Part shown: in pieces, positions 45,196 through 56,344 of the stretch | Numbering within the stretch: the first letter of the stretch is position 1 | Layout of the letters: every line of letters begins with the position of its first letter | DNA from: Conoideocrella luteorostrata | Lineage: Eukaryota > Ascomycota > Sordariomycetes > Hypocreales > Clavicipitaceae | Direction of reading: 5' to 3' | Assembly (NCBI GenBank): GCA_032433595.1 | Contig: JASWJB010000015.1 | Coordinates: forward strand, 62,001 to 126,000 | Length of the DNA: 64,000 nt | Notes under the pieces: generated by a model | Seen by the model: only the letters and a program-made list of their open reading frames with translations | Databases searched by the model: none | Told to the model about the DNA's origin: nothing | Position numbers and translations under genes: made by a program

Positions 45196-46909
45196 CTAGG
45201 CAGCGAAGCACTAAAGGACTTCTAAATAATATAGGGCGTAGCTAGCAGTTGAATGATCAGGCACTAACAATGAAATGCTTCGACACGTCCATCAACCCCT
45301 CAGTAGACTGGTTGGGCTGGTTGGGCCGCGAGCCAATGAGAATGAGTATGTCTAATACGTACGGAGTATTTGGAGCTGTAATGGGAGCTGTACGGAACAA
45401 CGGGGAAGATCCGTCTCCACAATTAATACGGCCACATCCTGCGTCCCACACCCTCCCACGTAATTTGTATGCACCGACCTGGCAATCGTGATAGCTGCAT
45501 ATTAAATTCCTGTCTTCCGCGTGACACCAGGCATGCCCTCTACAGGCTCCCCCGCGCGCCCGGCTAGGCAGAATTCCTCCCTCTTCAACATCGTCAGCAT
45601 CATCCACAACAGCAGCAACGCTACGAATTCTATTATTACTAGCCCTTAAGCTTTATTATCATCATTACAATGTCTTTAGCTCACTTCTACAACAATCTAT
45701 GGCTTGAGCATAGCGCTCGTCCCGCGCCAGATATCTTCAATGCAGAGTCCATGCCCTACGATCACCGCGACTTGAAAGCCCATCGAGCGCGAGGGCTCAA
45801 ATTGAAGATAAATGCTTGCTACTTCAATTATTACTTAAGTCAAGGCACAATAGTCTGCTTTCAAACGACAAACTAATATAATGCGGCGATGATCTCATAG
45901 CGATTCAGGCCGACAATGACATAAGCTCATGATACTATTCGGAACCTACTCCAGCGACCAGAGCTGCAAGCACAGGCGATGGGTTCATAGAGACAGACCA
46001 TTACATGTGTGACCCGCCAGGCGACTCAGAGGGTCTAAATATGAATTATGTCAATAGCGAGCCCAGCGATGGAGAGAATGTCTCAGATCAAGATAGGGAT
46101 GATAATAATAGGGATGCAGCTGGCTGGGAAGTCAGCAGCGACGAGAGAAATTTTAACGACGAGTTTGTTGCGGAGGAGAACCCTGAAACACAAGATTTAA
46201 CAATAGATTTAGATATGGAGTTAGAATCAAGTGGCGGAGAGCTTTACCATAAGCTTAAAACTAAAGGCAATAGAGCAAAAACAAATAAAGTAAGTTATTT
46301 ATTAGTAAAGATATTTTTAAGGAATAACTAGTAGCGATTATGTAACTATAAGTAGGAGTAGTGTTTAATATCTTTTAAGAATACTATGCTTAACCTTAAA
46401 TAAATGTCTTTGTAATAGCAAGATCTTAGTCTACTAGACACATTTAGTCTTACTTTGTCTAGCTAAATAAGCATAGAGTTACGTGGAAGCGCATGCACAA
46501 GGTAGTGTAAGGTACTAAGCAGCGGAGAGAGATTACTAAATATATATTTTAGGAAGATTAAGTAAGCTATACCTTGTATTAAACGAACATAGGACGTAGA
46601 TAGTATTATTTGCTATGCCCTGCGCTTGCTTATTAACAGAAGGTTTTACGCTTTATATTTCCCTCCTATAGTAAGAAATATTTAATCTAGCGTTCATGTT
46701 TCCTATGGCGGTAAGCCGTTACACGCTATTCCGCATTTGAGGCTGGGCAGCGGGCTAATCTGCCCAATTTAACGCGTATGTATTTTTTCCAGGGATAACG
46801 CATGCCCATAGAATAACGTCATTTCTAACTAACGAAGAGCGTCGTCTCTTGGTGGACAAACTTTCGTTGCAGGCAATGCTGTTGAAGCAGAAGTTGAGAC
46901 TGAACCAGA
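45196..46909. other. AT-rich debris, possibly a decayed transposon
   Basis: Upstream of NLR-like gene 2. Frames at 45670-45876 and 46005-46331 read as two parts of a formerly longer protein; the second is very acidic (Asp/Glu/Ser-rich) and stops in AT-rich sequence. The region 46260-46700 is strongly AT-rich, as in repeat-induced mutation. No transposase motif was recognised. A TACGGAGTA copy lies at 45359. Confidence 0.45.
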
Positions 46910-47160
46910 AGCTGATGACAAATTCGATGACAAAATTCTAGCTAGAATTCTATGATAAAAGGAGATCTAATTCGTCAATTAGTTAGAAGACAAGGACAGT
47001 TCCACTTATCAGACTGACCATAACTGCTATTCGTGACAGCGCGTCTGCTCGTTTGAAAGACTTTGGTGGGCAAATGGATTTCCTGTCACGAGAAATACAA
47101 GTAGTTGCAAATGCTCCGCAAAAGAGCTGGTTCTGCGTGTTGCACAAGGTGTTGTGCAGG
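46910..47160. repeat. Dispersed repeat, uninterrupted copy
   Basis: 46970-47010 matches the sequence on both sides of LTR A (AGTTAGAAG, then ACAAGGACAGTTCCACTTATCAGAC), so it gives the empty-site form. 47086-47134 matches 62352-62400 at 42 of 49 positions, all seven differences being transitions. Confidence 0.7.
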
Positions 47161-47337
47161 TATTGATCCCGTGCGGTCAAAAATGCGATATATTTAATAG
47201 TCTCTGTCTATCAAAGAAGAAGAAAACAAGTCAAGGCGGAAGGCTCGATATCGTCGTATAAATGTCGTGGCTGAAAGGTGACCATGTGACTTGCTCCGTG
47301 CCTCCTATTGTGCTTGACATGGTATCCCAAAAGTTTA

Positions 47338-48255
47338 CTATGCCACCAGCGCGAGGCCAATTGTGCGTCTTATGGCTTTCATACAACCCTGAACATCTTG
47401 TTGATCCCTGGGTCTTGGTATACCATGACCGCTACTGTGAACAAACTCGGTACACCATTCTGGCCGAGAAATCATGCTCAAAATCTGGCTTGTGCCAGGA
47501 TACTGCTGGTCGTTTTGCCCCCAGATATTAGCTGTTGGAAAATTGAGCAGAATTCCCGTCTTGAGCGGATCAATGTGGTTCAAGTGCTGGCGATTGGAAG
47601 TGACATCAAAGTCGAAAGGAGTGCCACCTGAAAAAAAAGTGGCACCCTTGAATCGTTGGGAGGTGGGATGGCGGACTAGTAGACGTGCGAGCATGGGCAC
47701 GACCAACTGTGCGCCGTGCGAATAGGCGATAACGCCATCATAAGGACCGTTGCTGAGAATAAATTTTCCCAGCTGGTCAATGGCGTCGAGAAAAGTACTT
47801 GGTCTACTGGGGTCAAAGTAGACGAAGTAGTCGTCAGTTGGAGGAAAGTCGCTAGAAATTTTCTGTTCATCATGAGCGGGCTGCAGGGACAGTATGCGCG
47901 AGACAATTTTGGGCAGCTGATGGTTCCCTCAACGTAATCGTACGAATGCATGTCGCCCAATTCGAAACGAAGAGCGGCTGGATGTGAGTCAGCGTATTGC
48001 GTCCGGAGTTCAAAATCAGGGTTTGAAGAGGCGCATGACACAATCATGACATGTCATGTCAGTTGGACCGAAAAACCCCTAACCTGTTTGTGTTTCAAGG
48101 ACCTTGATGATAATTCGTTAGTTTAACAGGGTGGAGTCATCCCAGCGCAAGATGCAAGATGCACAAACCTGACTGTTGGTGCCAGCACCGTGGAGGCACA
48201 GAAATCGCGTCTTTGAGGCTGTGGGCAAGTTGCATGCAGTGCAGATGGGCGGCAT
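47338..48255 (-). pseudogene. Broken FSH1-type serine hydrolase
   Basis: The minus strand starts with a good exon at 48255 (TRFLCLHGAGTNSQ, the oxyanion-hole region of FSH hydrolases) ending at a GTTTGT donor. Downstream pieces belong to the same family but in two frames: ALRFELGDMHSYDYVEGTI up to about 47895, then KIVSRILSLQ, YFVYFDPSRPSTF, GVIAYSHGAQ with the nucleophile Ser, IWGQNDQQYPG with the Asp, and SSGHGIP with the His, to the stop at 47338-47340. No splice pair links the first two pieces cleanly, and a one-base shift near 47893 has no intron to explain it. It may be recently dead, or the sequence may hold an error. These hydrolases often sit in secondary-metabolite regions. Confidence 0.7.
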
Positions 48256-48536
48256 GAACCAACAGCAGTGCCCCATGCCTCTTTATAGACTTCGGACTTC
48301 GGCATCTCGCTGCGGGCACTGCCACATCACAAGCGATGCTAAAATTGGGTCTGGAGTCTTGTTGAGGTGGGCTTGTGAGTGCTAGTCAGGACTCAATCAA
48401 GTCTGGCGTAATAGTCAATTCTTTTCCCTTCCACAACTTCTGAAAATCAACCAGCAGACGCATTGACCATACACGGACGCGACGACGACGACAAATAAAT
48501 CGATAAATCCCCTAAAGATACAGTATCTCAAGCAAA
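48256..48536. other. Short divergent promoter region
   Basis: Lies between the broken FSH-type gene (minus) and the alpha/beta-hydrolase gene (plus). A CGACGACGACGACAA run at about 48480-48494 sits in the leader of the plus-strand gene. Confidence 0.5.
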
Positions 48537-50010
48537 ATGCCTCTATCGTCGTCGTCGACAGCGTATTTCGACATCAAAGAGTACAAAATACCCGCTTGCC
48601 ACATACGTGAATATCCTGGCTCCACCGCCGGGAGCCAAGAAGACGTCCTCTATTTACATGTCAAGCAGTACACTCCTTTGAACAACACGTCTGACAGCGA
48701 CAAGAATGCTGTGACAGTAGTTGCCATGCATGGAGTTGGTCTCCCCAAGGTGCGTTATTCCAGGCCAAAGCAAAGGAAGAAAATTGCAAGGGAGCAAGCG
48801 CTTACAGTGAGCTCAAGGAATTATATGAACCTCTGTGGGATGAGCTTTATAAACATTCATTTTCAAAGGGATACTCTATCCGTGGAATATGGATCGCCGA
48901 CGCGGTTAATCAGGGGCTTAGTGGGGTTCTTAATGAAGACAAATTAAGCAATGACTGTGCGTTAACTCTAGCTGGTTGAAATGGTTTATTAGCGCTGACT
49001 TTAGTATATAGACTCATGGATGGATCACCCACGCGATATTTTATTAATGATCAACCAATTTCGTCACAAGATGCCACGCCCACTTATTGGAATAGGCCAT
49101 AGCTTTGGAGGCTGTCAAATGTATGTGGCAAGTCTAACTTTAAAACATTATATTAGGAGCTAACCAAGCATACAGAACAAATTTAGCTTTTCTACATCCT
49201 CGTTTATTCTCTACGCTTATACTGCTTGATCCGGTTATACAACTTTCGCCTCCAGCAATGGGTTTCGGCACTGATGCGCCAGGCGGTGTTAACTTCACTA
49301 CCCATCGCAAGGACATCTGGCAGAATCGAGCCGCTGCCGCTGCCTGGCAAAGAAAAGTGTCTAAAGATTGGGATTCTAGGGTGCTAGACCGGATGATACA
49401 ATACGGGTTTCGTAATCTTCCAACAGCGTTATATCCAGATCTACCGTCCGGCGGTGATCCAAACGATCCGGCAGTGACATTAACAACAACAAAACATCAA
49501 GATGCTTTAGGACAGCTTCGCGAAAATTTTGAAGCCCGTAAAGCAGAGGGTTTTATTCAAATAAACCGCGACACACATGCCGATATGGATCCGCTTTCTG
49601 CCTTTGTGCCGCTCTATCGTCCTGAGCCGCGAAGTACCTTTTATCGTTTGCCTTGTCTGCGTCCATCTACACTTTGGGTGCTTGGTAGAAAGACGTTCCT
49701 AAGCCTAGAAGAGATGCATGAAGGCATTAAGAGTACAGGCAACGGCGTAGGTGGCTCCGGCGGGTTGTCCGGCGGAAAGGTTCAAGAGATAATAATCCAA
49801 AACCATGGGCATCTGTTCCCGTTCACAGCGGTGGAGGAAACAGGAAGTATTTGTGCGGCATGGATTGGGTCAGAAATATGCAAATTTCAGGAACAGGAGG
49901 CAGCCTGGAATACATCAAGGAAAAATATGTCCAAAGCAGACCACATGACCTTGAAGAAGAAGTGGATAGAAGTGGTAAAGCCCCTGAGCGCTTTCAAAAC
50001 CAATCTTTAA
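48537..50010 (+). CDS. Alpha/beta-hydrolase fold protein (fungal AKT2/peroxisomal-hydrolase-like)
   Basis: Four exons (48537-48749, 48818-48956, 49012-49120, 49176-50010) keep frame and give 431 residues. The fold is shown by MHGVGLPK (oxyanion region), then PRDILLMINQFR and PRPLIGIGHSFGGCQ, with nucleophile Ser148 in GHSFG. LILLDPVI and NHGHLFPF follow, the latter supplying a candidate catalytic His. There is no signal peptide. The family includes hydrolases of fungal toxin pathways and peroxisomal hydrolases, but the substrate is unknown here. It is convergent with the P450 gene, 544 bases away, and divergent from a dead FSH-type hydrolase, which suggests a small metabolic group. Confidence 0.82.
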
Positions 50011-50554
50011 ATCTGTTCATACTTGAACTCTCGAGAATACCACTTGAAATCCAAGAAATCAGAGTAATGTAAACAAAAATACAAGCGTTTCGCAGCTTTA
50101 ATTATGATGAATGTTTGAATTTCGCTTATTTTGCTAATTGAGCACTCTGTATTTAGAATACAAGCTTCCTTTATCCATGAGAAATCACAATATGTGCGAC
50201 TCTCGGCCTTCCTTGTCCCTTTCTTCACTTGCAGTGTGTGATGGCTCTCGCTAACACATTGGATGAACTGCTGAGCCATTTAATCAACCACGCCAAAAGT
50301 GTTTAAACACCGCCCTAATCTATCGTATAATATGTCAAGGGGTCTATACGATAGCAGTTCCAACTTGCCGCAATTAATCTATATTGATCGTTTGTCACTG
50401 AAGTTATCTTGCGGTGCGTGTGGCTTTGGTCAACAAAGCGGCTACAATTAAGGCAAAAAAAAGGGTCACAACATTTAGTCATCGAAGGTTACTAGAACTA
50501 TTGCCTTGCGTTAAGTTAAATTTGAATCTCAAGAATGAACCAAAACTTTCCAAA
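50011..50554. other. Intergenic between convergent genes
   Basis: AT-rich 3' flanks of the hydrolase and P450 genes. No gene seen. Confidence 0.6.
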
Positions 50555-52260
50555 TTAGTGCTTGGATGCAGCTGCTCTTCGAAGCTGTACAATTGGCCCT
50601 TCTTTGCCTGCAATGAAGTTGTCTTTTATTTTATACTCGCCTTTTTCCCCCACCCCTATTGTCTCAAAACCAGGGGCAAGCCTTACATCATAGAGCCACA
50701 AGGCTCTTGCCACACCAATGTATAGCTCAATAACTGCAACATTCCGCCCAATGCATGCTCGTGGTCCTACGCTAAATGGAACAAAGGCACCCCGAGCCAC
50801 TTGAACCTCTTCTGCGCAGTATCCTTCACTGGCATCCAAGCTCTTTGTCCCTTTGACTAACCATCGACTAGGATCGTATCTGAATGGATTGCGGAAGTAC
50901 TCTTCGTTATGATGTAGCGAATAAGTTGGAACACCAACAGTGCAGCCAGCCTCGAAGTAGTGACCGTCAATATGCAGCCCGCCACGGAGAACTTCACGGG
51001 GAAGCAGCATGGGAATCGGGGGACAAAGCCGTAGACTTTCGTCAACACAGGCACGTAAATAGAGCATCGAATTGAGAGCAGGACCAGAAACAATGGATTC
51101 AATGGTGGGAAAGGTGTCCCTAATCGTCTTAGCTAGCCGTTCTTGAACTTCCGGGTGATGGACGAGAAAGTAAAAAATAGAAGCGAGAGCCGTGTTGGCG
51201 GTGTCAGATCCTAGAGATTCAGTTAGATCTTAACCGAGGTCAATTTATGTATAAAAACGGCTGAGTTGGCATTACCTGCGCCAAGGAGGAGCACTGTTTC
51301 GGACATAAGTTCTGATTCCGAATATCCTTGACCAGTTTCTGGATCACGGGCTTCTTGAAGATAATGTATGATGTCTCGACGTCCATGGCTCTTTGAACCG
51401 AGGGCAAGTCGTTTCCGTAGCTGATGCTGCGAGAAGGCTATCTGTTTCTGTCGCAGTTCGCGACTCCCACGCAGGAATATTCGACCTAAATTCAGTTGTG
51501 AGAGTAGACGCATTTGCCCGGTGATGTTCAAAAAGCGGACGTGTTCTGTCATTAGATCCAGAAAGAAGCGATTTTCAGTACGGAGGCTGGTTTGGAAAGT
51601 TTCGCCGTAGCATATCTCGCCCAAGACGTCAAAGATCATGTAAGCTGCCCAGTGGGACATGTCCTTCGGTTGAGACCATTTGCTTGGTTCCGCTGATGTT
51701 ACAGACCCTGCACCGTCTCCAAGTTGTGCACACCAGTCACGGATAGCGGAGAGAATATGTGGCTCCATTCCCCGTACAGCTTTGTCAGAGAATGCCTGGG
51801 ACATGACGCGCTTCTTGCGAGCGTGTATATCTTTATCTATCACGTTGAAGATGCTGGAGCCGTAATATACGGCATACCAACTTCCCTTCTGGACATTGGC
51901 TTGGTGGCCGTAAATTTGCTCCATCGCCGTAGCGCTATTGACTGAAATGTGATTCGGCCCATACCTAACAAACTTACCATATTTATGGTGTAGTTTGTAA
52001 AGATCTGTATGTCGAGTGCCTTTGACGGCATGGTAGACGGAATAGAGGCTGCTTACTTTGGCCATAAAAGGGCCTGGATATTTGGCCAAGGGGTGTAATG
52101 CGGCTTGATAAGTGACATAGCCGACAACCTATTCTCCTAGTTAGTTAGACAAACATAAACCTTGGTACATTATACCAACGTAAAAAGCAAGACATCCAAT
52201 AAGCACAGCCGCCCAGGCTGCGCTGCCTTCTACGTTAAATATCGATAGTTCACTGAGCAT
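50555..52260 (-). CDS. Cytochrome P450 monooxygenase
   Basis: Three exons (52260-52180, 52128-51276, 51210-50555) give 529 residues. Exon 1 holds the N-terminal membrane anchor (AAWAAVLIGCLAFYV). Then comes the proline-rich hinge LAKYPGPF, the I-helix region LLLGAGSDTANTAL restored by the second splice, ExxR as ESLR, and the heme-binding loop FSVGPRACIG with Cys464. All hallmarks are intact. The donor of intron 1 is GTTGGT, weak but needed for frame. It should oxidise a small molecule at the ER membrane using a P450 reductase. Family and substrate are unknown; the neighbouring hydrolase may act on the same pathway. Confidence 0.92.
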
Positions 52261-52662
52261 ATTTCCTGTTGCCGTCCGACATATATCGTAGATGTGCAAG
52301 AATCTCGCTGAGTTTCTGAACTAGACGTTCAAATAATTTGGGGGCTAGTGCTATTGAGACTTTGGCTGTGTTGGAAGAAGTGAGTTGTTGTTGCATGCTA
52401 TTGTTGGATTACACGGGTGTGTGTGGACCGGATGTGTGGATACACGGGCTGTGAGAGAAAGGTTACGTGGCCTCTGGGCCTAAGGCAGGAATTCAGGACG
52501 GAAGTGTCTCAGATTGTAGGGGTATTTATAGGGGGATTTGGACGAGGCCGTCAGACGAGGGATTCTGCATCCATCATCACAGTAACACAGCTCTTCCCAT
52601 CAATGCAAACAAATTTGAACCTCTCTTATCAATTCCAACAGCTATTATCTGATTAAATATCC
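52261..52662. other. P450 upstream region
   Basis: Promoter side of the P450 gene; contains only chance open frames (for example 52417-52656). Confidence 0.5.
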
Positions 52663-52740
52663 GCTGCACCAAAGGTGCAAAAGTGTGAGCTCACTAAATA
52701 TTATCATAGTAAGTTATTATCATGTCTTATATCATCCAAC
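52663..52740 (+). repeat. Direct repeat copy 1
   Basis: 78 bases matching 53013-53090 at 73 of 78 positions, in the same orientation, with start points 350 bases apart. Each copy begins with a small hairpin (TGCACC, 3-base loop, GGTGCA) and ends ATGTCTTATATCATCCAAC. Confidence 0.85.
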
Positions 52741-53012
52741 ACACCCCCTCAGGGAAGGCAGGGAAGGCAGAGAGAGCTGGCTTTCCTGTTCCACTCGCCA
52801 CTAGTGGAAATCCTCAGGCGACCCTTTCCATAAACCGCTCACCCCCGCTCACCCCCGCTCACCCATGGGCTGCTTCCCTCGGGCGGCTCGAACTCTCAAC
52901 CTTTACCCACAGGGAGATGACATGTGTGGCTAATTTAGCGCATTTTCCCCGGAAGTTACCGGATAGCGTGAATGCCACCCTGCCAGGCCCATAGCTGTCA
53001 GATTGAATCAGC
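52741..53012. other. Segment between the direct repeats
   Basis: 272 bases with a small tandem array of CCGCTCACCC (three units, about 52835-52864). An open frame from 52722 to 52994 crosses it but has no known domain. Confidence 0.5.
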
Positions 53013-53090
53013 GCTGCACCATAGGTGCAAAAGTGTGAGCTTACTAAATATTATTATAGCAAGTTATCATCATGTCTTATATCATCCAAC
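53013..53090 (+). repeat. Direct repeat copy 2
   Basis: Partner of 52663-52740. The five differences are four C/T changes and one A/T change. Confidence 0.85.
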
Positions 53091-53771
53091 AACTATGGGT
53101 CGCTTGTAGGTGGGGGCGGTCGGTTAACGCGGGATGCCTTGAACCCATCTTGCCCATTAATGTTACCTCATGGTTAGGAGCGTGCATTAGTCGTATGCAC
53201 GTAAATCTCGGATGAGAATTCGCCGAGTGATTGTGTGAGACCACAAAAGATACTCTTTCAATGAGGAGACAGGCGGCCAACGAGCTCGATATCCAATCCA
53301 ATCCAAGCTCGTTATCTCTGGGCGCCCAACAGCATTGTGGTGAGTGCCGGGTGCATAATTTATAGTCAGAAGTACCTTCATCCTCTTTTCCATGTCGCTA
53401 GACGTCTTAGGCTACATGCTGATCCGTAACTTGCCTGAGGCTATCCGCCGCTAAAAGGATACCTGAATAGTGACTCCCACAGCATGAATGATGACTTCAG
53501 AAACCCCCCACTACGACGTACAAAAAGGTAGGTTACATTTGGGGGCTGGCTTTCCAGCCCCTTGAGTAACTTCATAAAAGAGGTGAGCCGTTGGATGAAG
53601 CTTTGGTTCACATTGTCTAGACTTACAGTCGTTAGACGGTTGTGCCTCCGGAAGCTACGTAGGGCTAGCTATCATAACTATATTTGTAGAGCCCGTTCCC
53701 TCTTTACGCGGCCCTTTTCTTAATCTCGCAAACGACTTTTGATCCCTCATAAGAAAATATCATACGGCAGT
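53091..53771. other. Intergenic, no gene seen
   Basis: No recognisable coding or repeat structure apart from the adjacent direct repeat. Confidence 0.5.
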
Positions 53772-54002
53772 ATGTCGCACTCAACATCAGAAACACATTC
53801 TTACCCCCCTGGATACAAAGACTATATCGGTGACAGCGTGCGCGACGTGGCCATATCATTTATCATCCTAGAATTATTCTTCGTGGGTCTTAAATTCTGG
53901 GCTCAACGTGTTGCTCATAAGCCCTTTGGCCTAGATGACTGGTTGACACTACCGGCCTTGATATTTTGCCTGGGTACCAATATTTTAGCACTACGTGAGT
54001 AA
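53772..54002 (+). pseudogene. Truncated first exon of a rhodopsin-type (PTH11-like) integral membrane protein
   Basis: From the ATG at 53772 the frame gives an outer N-terminus, one membrane helix (DVAISFIILELFFVGLKFW), a loop RVAHKPFGLDDWL and the start of helix two (LPALIFCLGTNILAL). KPFGLDDWL is the hallmark of fungal rhodopsin-domain proteins. A GTGAGT donor at 53995 marks a normal exon end, but no second exon with the remaining five helices follows. The sequence goes instead into a minisatellite and a kinase relic. I read this as an orphan exon. Confidence 0.72.
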
Positions 54003-54102
54003 AGTTGATGACTGCAAATTGGCTGTCGCTTTCGATAGCCTGGCAGGCACCCACCCCTGCGCTCCTCGCGCCCCACTTTCAGTTCGGTGGATAGAAGTCA
54101 TT
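54003..54102. other. Break region after the orphan receptor exon
   Basis: The expected next receptor exon is absent. Nothing recognisable between the donor site and the minisatellite. Confidence 0.5.
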
Positions 54103-54192
54103 GACCATTAAGACCATTCTGACCATCCTGACCATCCTGACCACCCTGACCATCCTGACCACCCTGACCATCCTGACCATCTTGACCACTCT
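54103..54192 (+). repeat. Nine-base minisatellite
   Basis: Ten tandem units of GACCATCCT or close variants (GACCATTAA, GACCATTCT, GACCACCCT, GACCATCTT, GACCACTCT). Confidence 0.9.
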
Positions 54193-54533
54193 GGTTCACT
54201 GCAATTTCAACTCCTCCCAAGGGGTTGCTTCCCCACCAAGAAAGCTGACCTCCATTGCCATTTCGATAGCTCCCGACCACAAATTCCTAGCAGTACTAAG
54301 TACAGCCAGCTAGCTTAAGATAGACCAAGCGCCGTGATAATAGATCCCCACTGCCTGGGTGTGGGCCGGGTGGTGTCGACCGGCGATTAGCCTAGCACTC
54401 TGAAATTGTCCTTCAAAAGCGGTGTCCTCCAAAAATAGACGCATATTTGCTGTTAACCTGCACTTTTGTTGTAATAAAGGATTATAGCTAGCATAAAACG
54501 TAAAACAAGAGGGGGGACAGTGTATGACCAAGT

Positions 54534-56193
54534 ATGCAAGGTTTAGACACTCCATCAATTCGCAAAAGTTCTCCAACAGAAAATGCACACCCCGAGACAC
54601 AAACGGTACTCTCCCCAAGCCTTAGTACTGCAAAAAAGCAATTCAGCGCGGATAAAGCCTTCTTGGGCATGATTAGTTATCTAGCAATTACACTCCTTTG
54701 GCGCGGATCAAAGGTTTTAACACTATTTAAATTGCCTTCTTTCGGCCTGCCTGAACAGAAAATTAGCAAGGATTTTACATGGCTCAAAGGAAGTTCGCAA
54801 AAGTCATCCCTGGTACTCTCCCAGTGTGACAATGACAAGGGCAACCACAGCTTATTAGATGTCCTTGCTCTTGGCGAGATGAGCGCCGATGGCTCTTACG
54901 GGACGGGTTTTAACACTATGTATTCATGCCAGGGAAGTCTTCACCCATCAACCCGCCCGCCTGATTCTTCATGGGTTCTATGTTTGTGGAGCCATGTTGG
55001 AAATTTGGGTGTTCGACTGAGCTGGAATGTATGGGAGCAAGGCCGCGGATGTAACAAAGACACCAAGTCTACAGACCCAAACTCTTGCCAGCCATTTTCA
55101 TGCGCGTTGACAAGATCATCTTTGGGGACGAGCTGACTTACTACTGTGTCAGGCTACGGGGCTCCGATGACTGCAAATACGCAGTCAAGGTCAAATGGTC
55201 AGAGTCAAGCCAAAAGTTGAAGTTAGTATGCTTCGGCTGGACTTGGAGAAGCGCGTATGGGAGGTTGTCTAGCTAATTCAACACTGGGTAGTATGTCGCA
55301 CAGGCGACTGGCGTTGTGGTCTGGTCTTTGGTGATTCTCGCTGGCAGCTCCCGCATGAGCCAAGCGTGCCTAAACGTTTTGGATCGGCCATGGACCATGC
55401 TGTTGACGTTCCGAGGAGCAACATGGTCCCCGTCCCCGTTGGCGATGAAGAAGAACAGCCAGATATCAGTGGCAGGGTCCTCAATTGTATAATCACGGCA
55501 CCACTTGTAGAGTCACTCCATCGATTCGAGCCGCTCCCCGAGCTTCTTTACGCGTTACGAGATGCCATCGGGCTCATCGTTCGTTGTACCTCGTCGGCGG
55601 TATTCTTCATCAAGACATATCTCCCGGGCATATTATTATTCCATCATGTATCCAAGGCTGTCATGGTAGCGATAGCCCCGAAGGGCGTATTGATCGACCT
55701 GGATGTTTCAAAGCTGGCCGAGACCCCATCGAGACAGTTCGAAAGCATTGGAACACCGCTTTTCTAGGCCGTCGGCGCCTTGCAGGCATACCTACCCAAC
55801 AACCCTCATACATATCGTCATGACCTAGAAGCTTTCTTCTATACCTTCCTCTTTCTAGCAATATGCAGCAGCCTGTTTCTTTGGGCGAAAATCAGCCGCA
55901 GTTACCAGAAACAAGCGCACTACACGTGTGGACGCAAGGTCGATTTGTGGACAGAGCAAGACGCAAAGATAAGACATGCATGCTGAAAATTTCCGTCCCA
56001 TAACAGCTGAGTTTATACTCGAGTTTCATGGACTCTATGGACTAGCAGAGAAACTCAGAGACTTGTTGTTCCCATGAGAGATGCGAAGTTGTGGACAGGG
56101 ACCGATGTTATGACGGAAGGAACAACAGCTCTATACAACGGGATGATTAACGCTTTTGACATGGCGGCCCAAATGCAAACAGAGAAGATCTAA
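54534..56193 (+). pseudogene. Broken fungal FunK1-type protein kinase
   Basis: Pieces in all three plus frames follow the order of FunK1 kinases: RLILHGFYVCGAMLEIWVFD at about 54945-55020, VDKIIFGDELTYYCVRLRG with KYAVKVKW from 55100, KRFGSAMDHAVDVP and PLPELLYALRDAI from 55366, and the catalytic loop ILHQDISPGHIII in another frame near 55605. Then come GVLIDLDVSKL (the DFG-equivalent region) and ESIGTPLF up to 55767, HTYRHDLEAFFYTFLFLAI after 55800, and RDAKLWTGTDVMTEG up to a stop at 56191-56193. Many frame changes and in-frame stops (for example 55765-55767) rule out a working gene. The family has expanded in many fungi and often decays. Confidence 0.85.
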
Positions 56194-56344
56194 TGCCCGA
56201 TCATGCCGCGGGGGTAGCTGTCTTCTGCTAGCTTTGAAAAATTATGTGGTGTTCGGGAGTGACGTCAATTCTATTGGCGGCATGGAAGCTCTCCACAGTA
56301 ATCTAAAATTACGCCCTCTGTTGCACGGCACTTAAGGTGGCACA

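Noticed and set aside
52722..52994. 90-codon frame crossing the direct repeat and its interior
   Set aside because: Start lies inside the repeat, low-complexity content from the CCGCTCACCC array, no domain.
54098..54280. Collagen-like GQDGQDGQGG frame on the minus strand
   Set aside because: Simple translation of the 9-base minisatellite.
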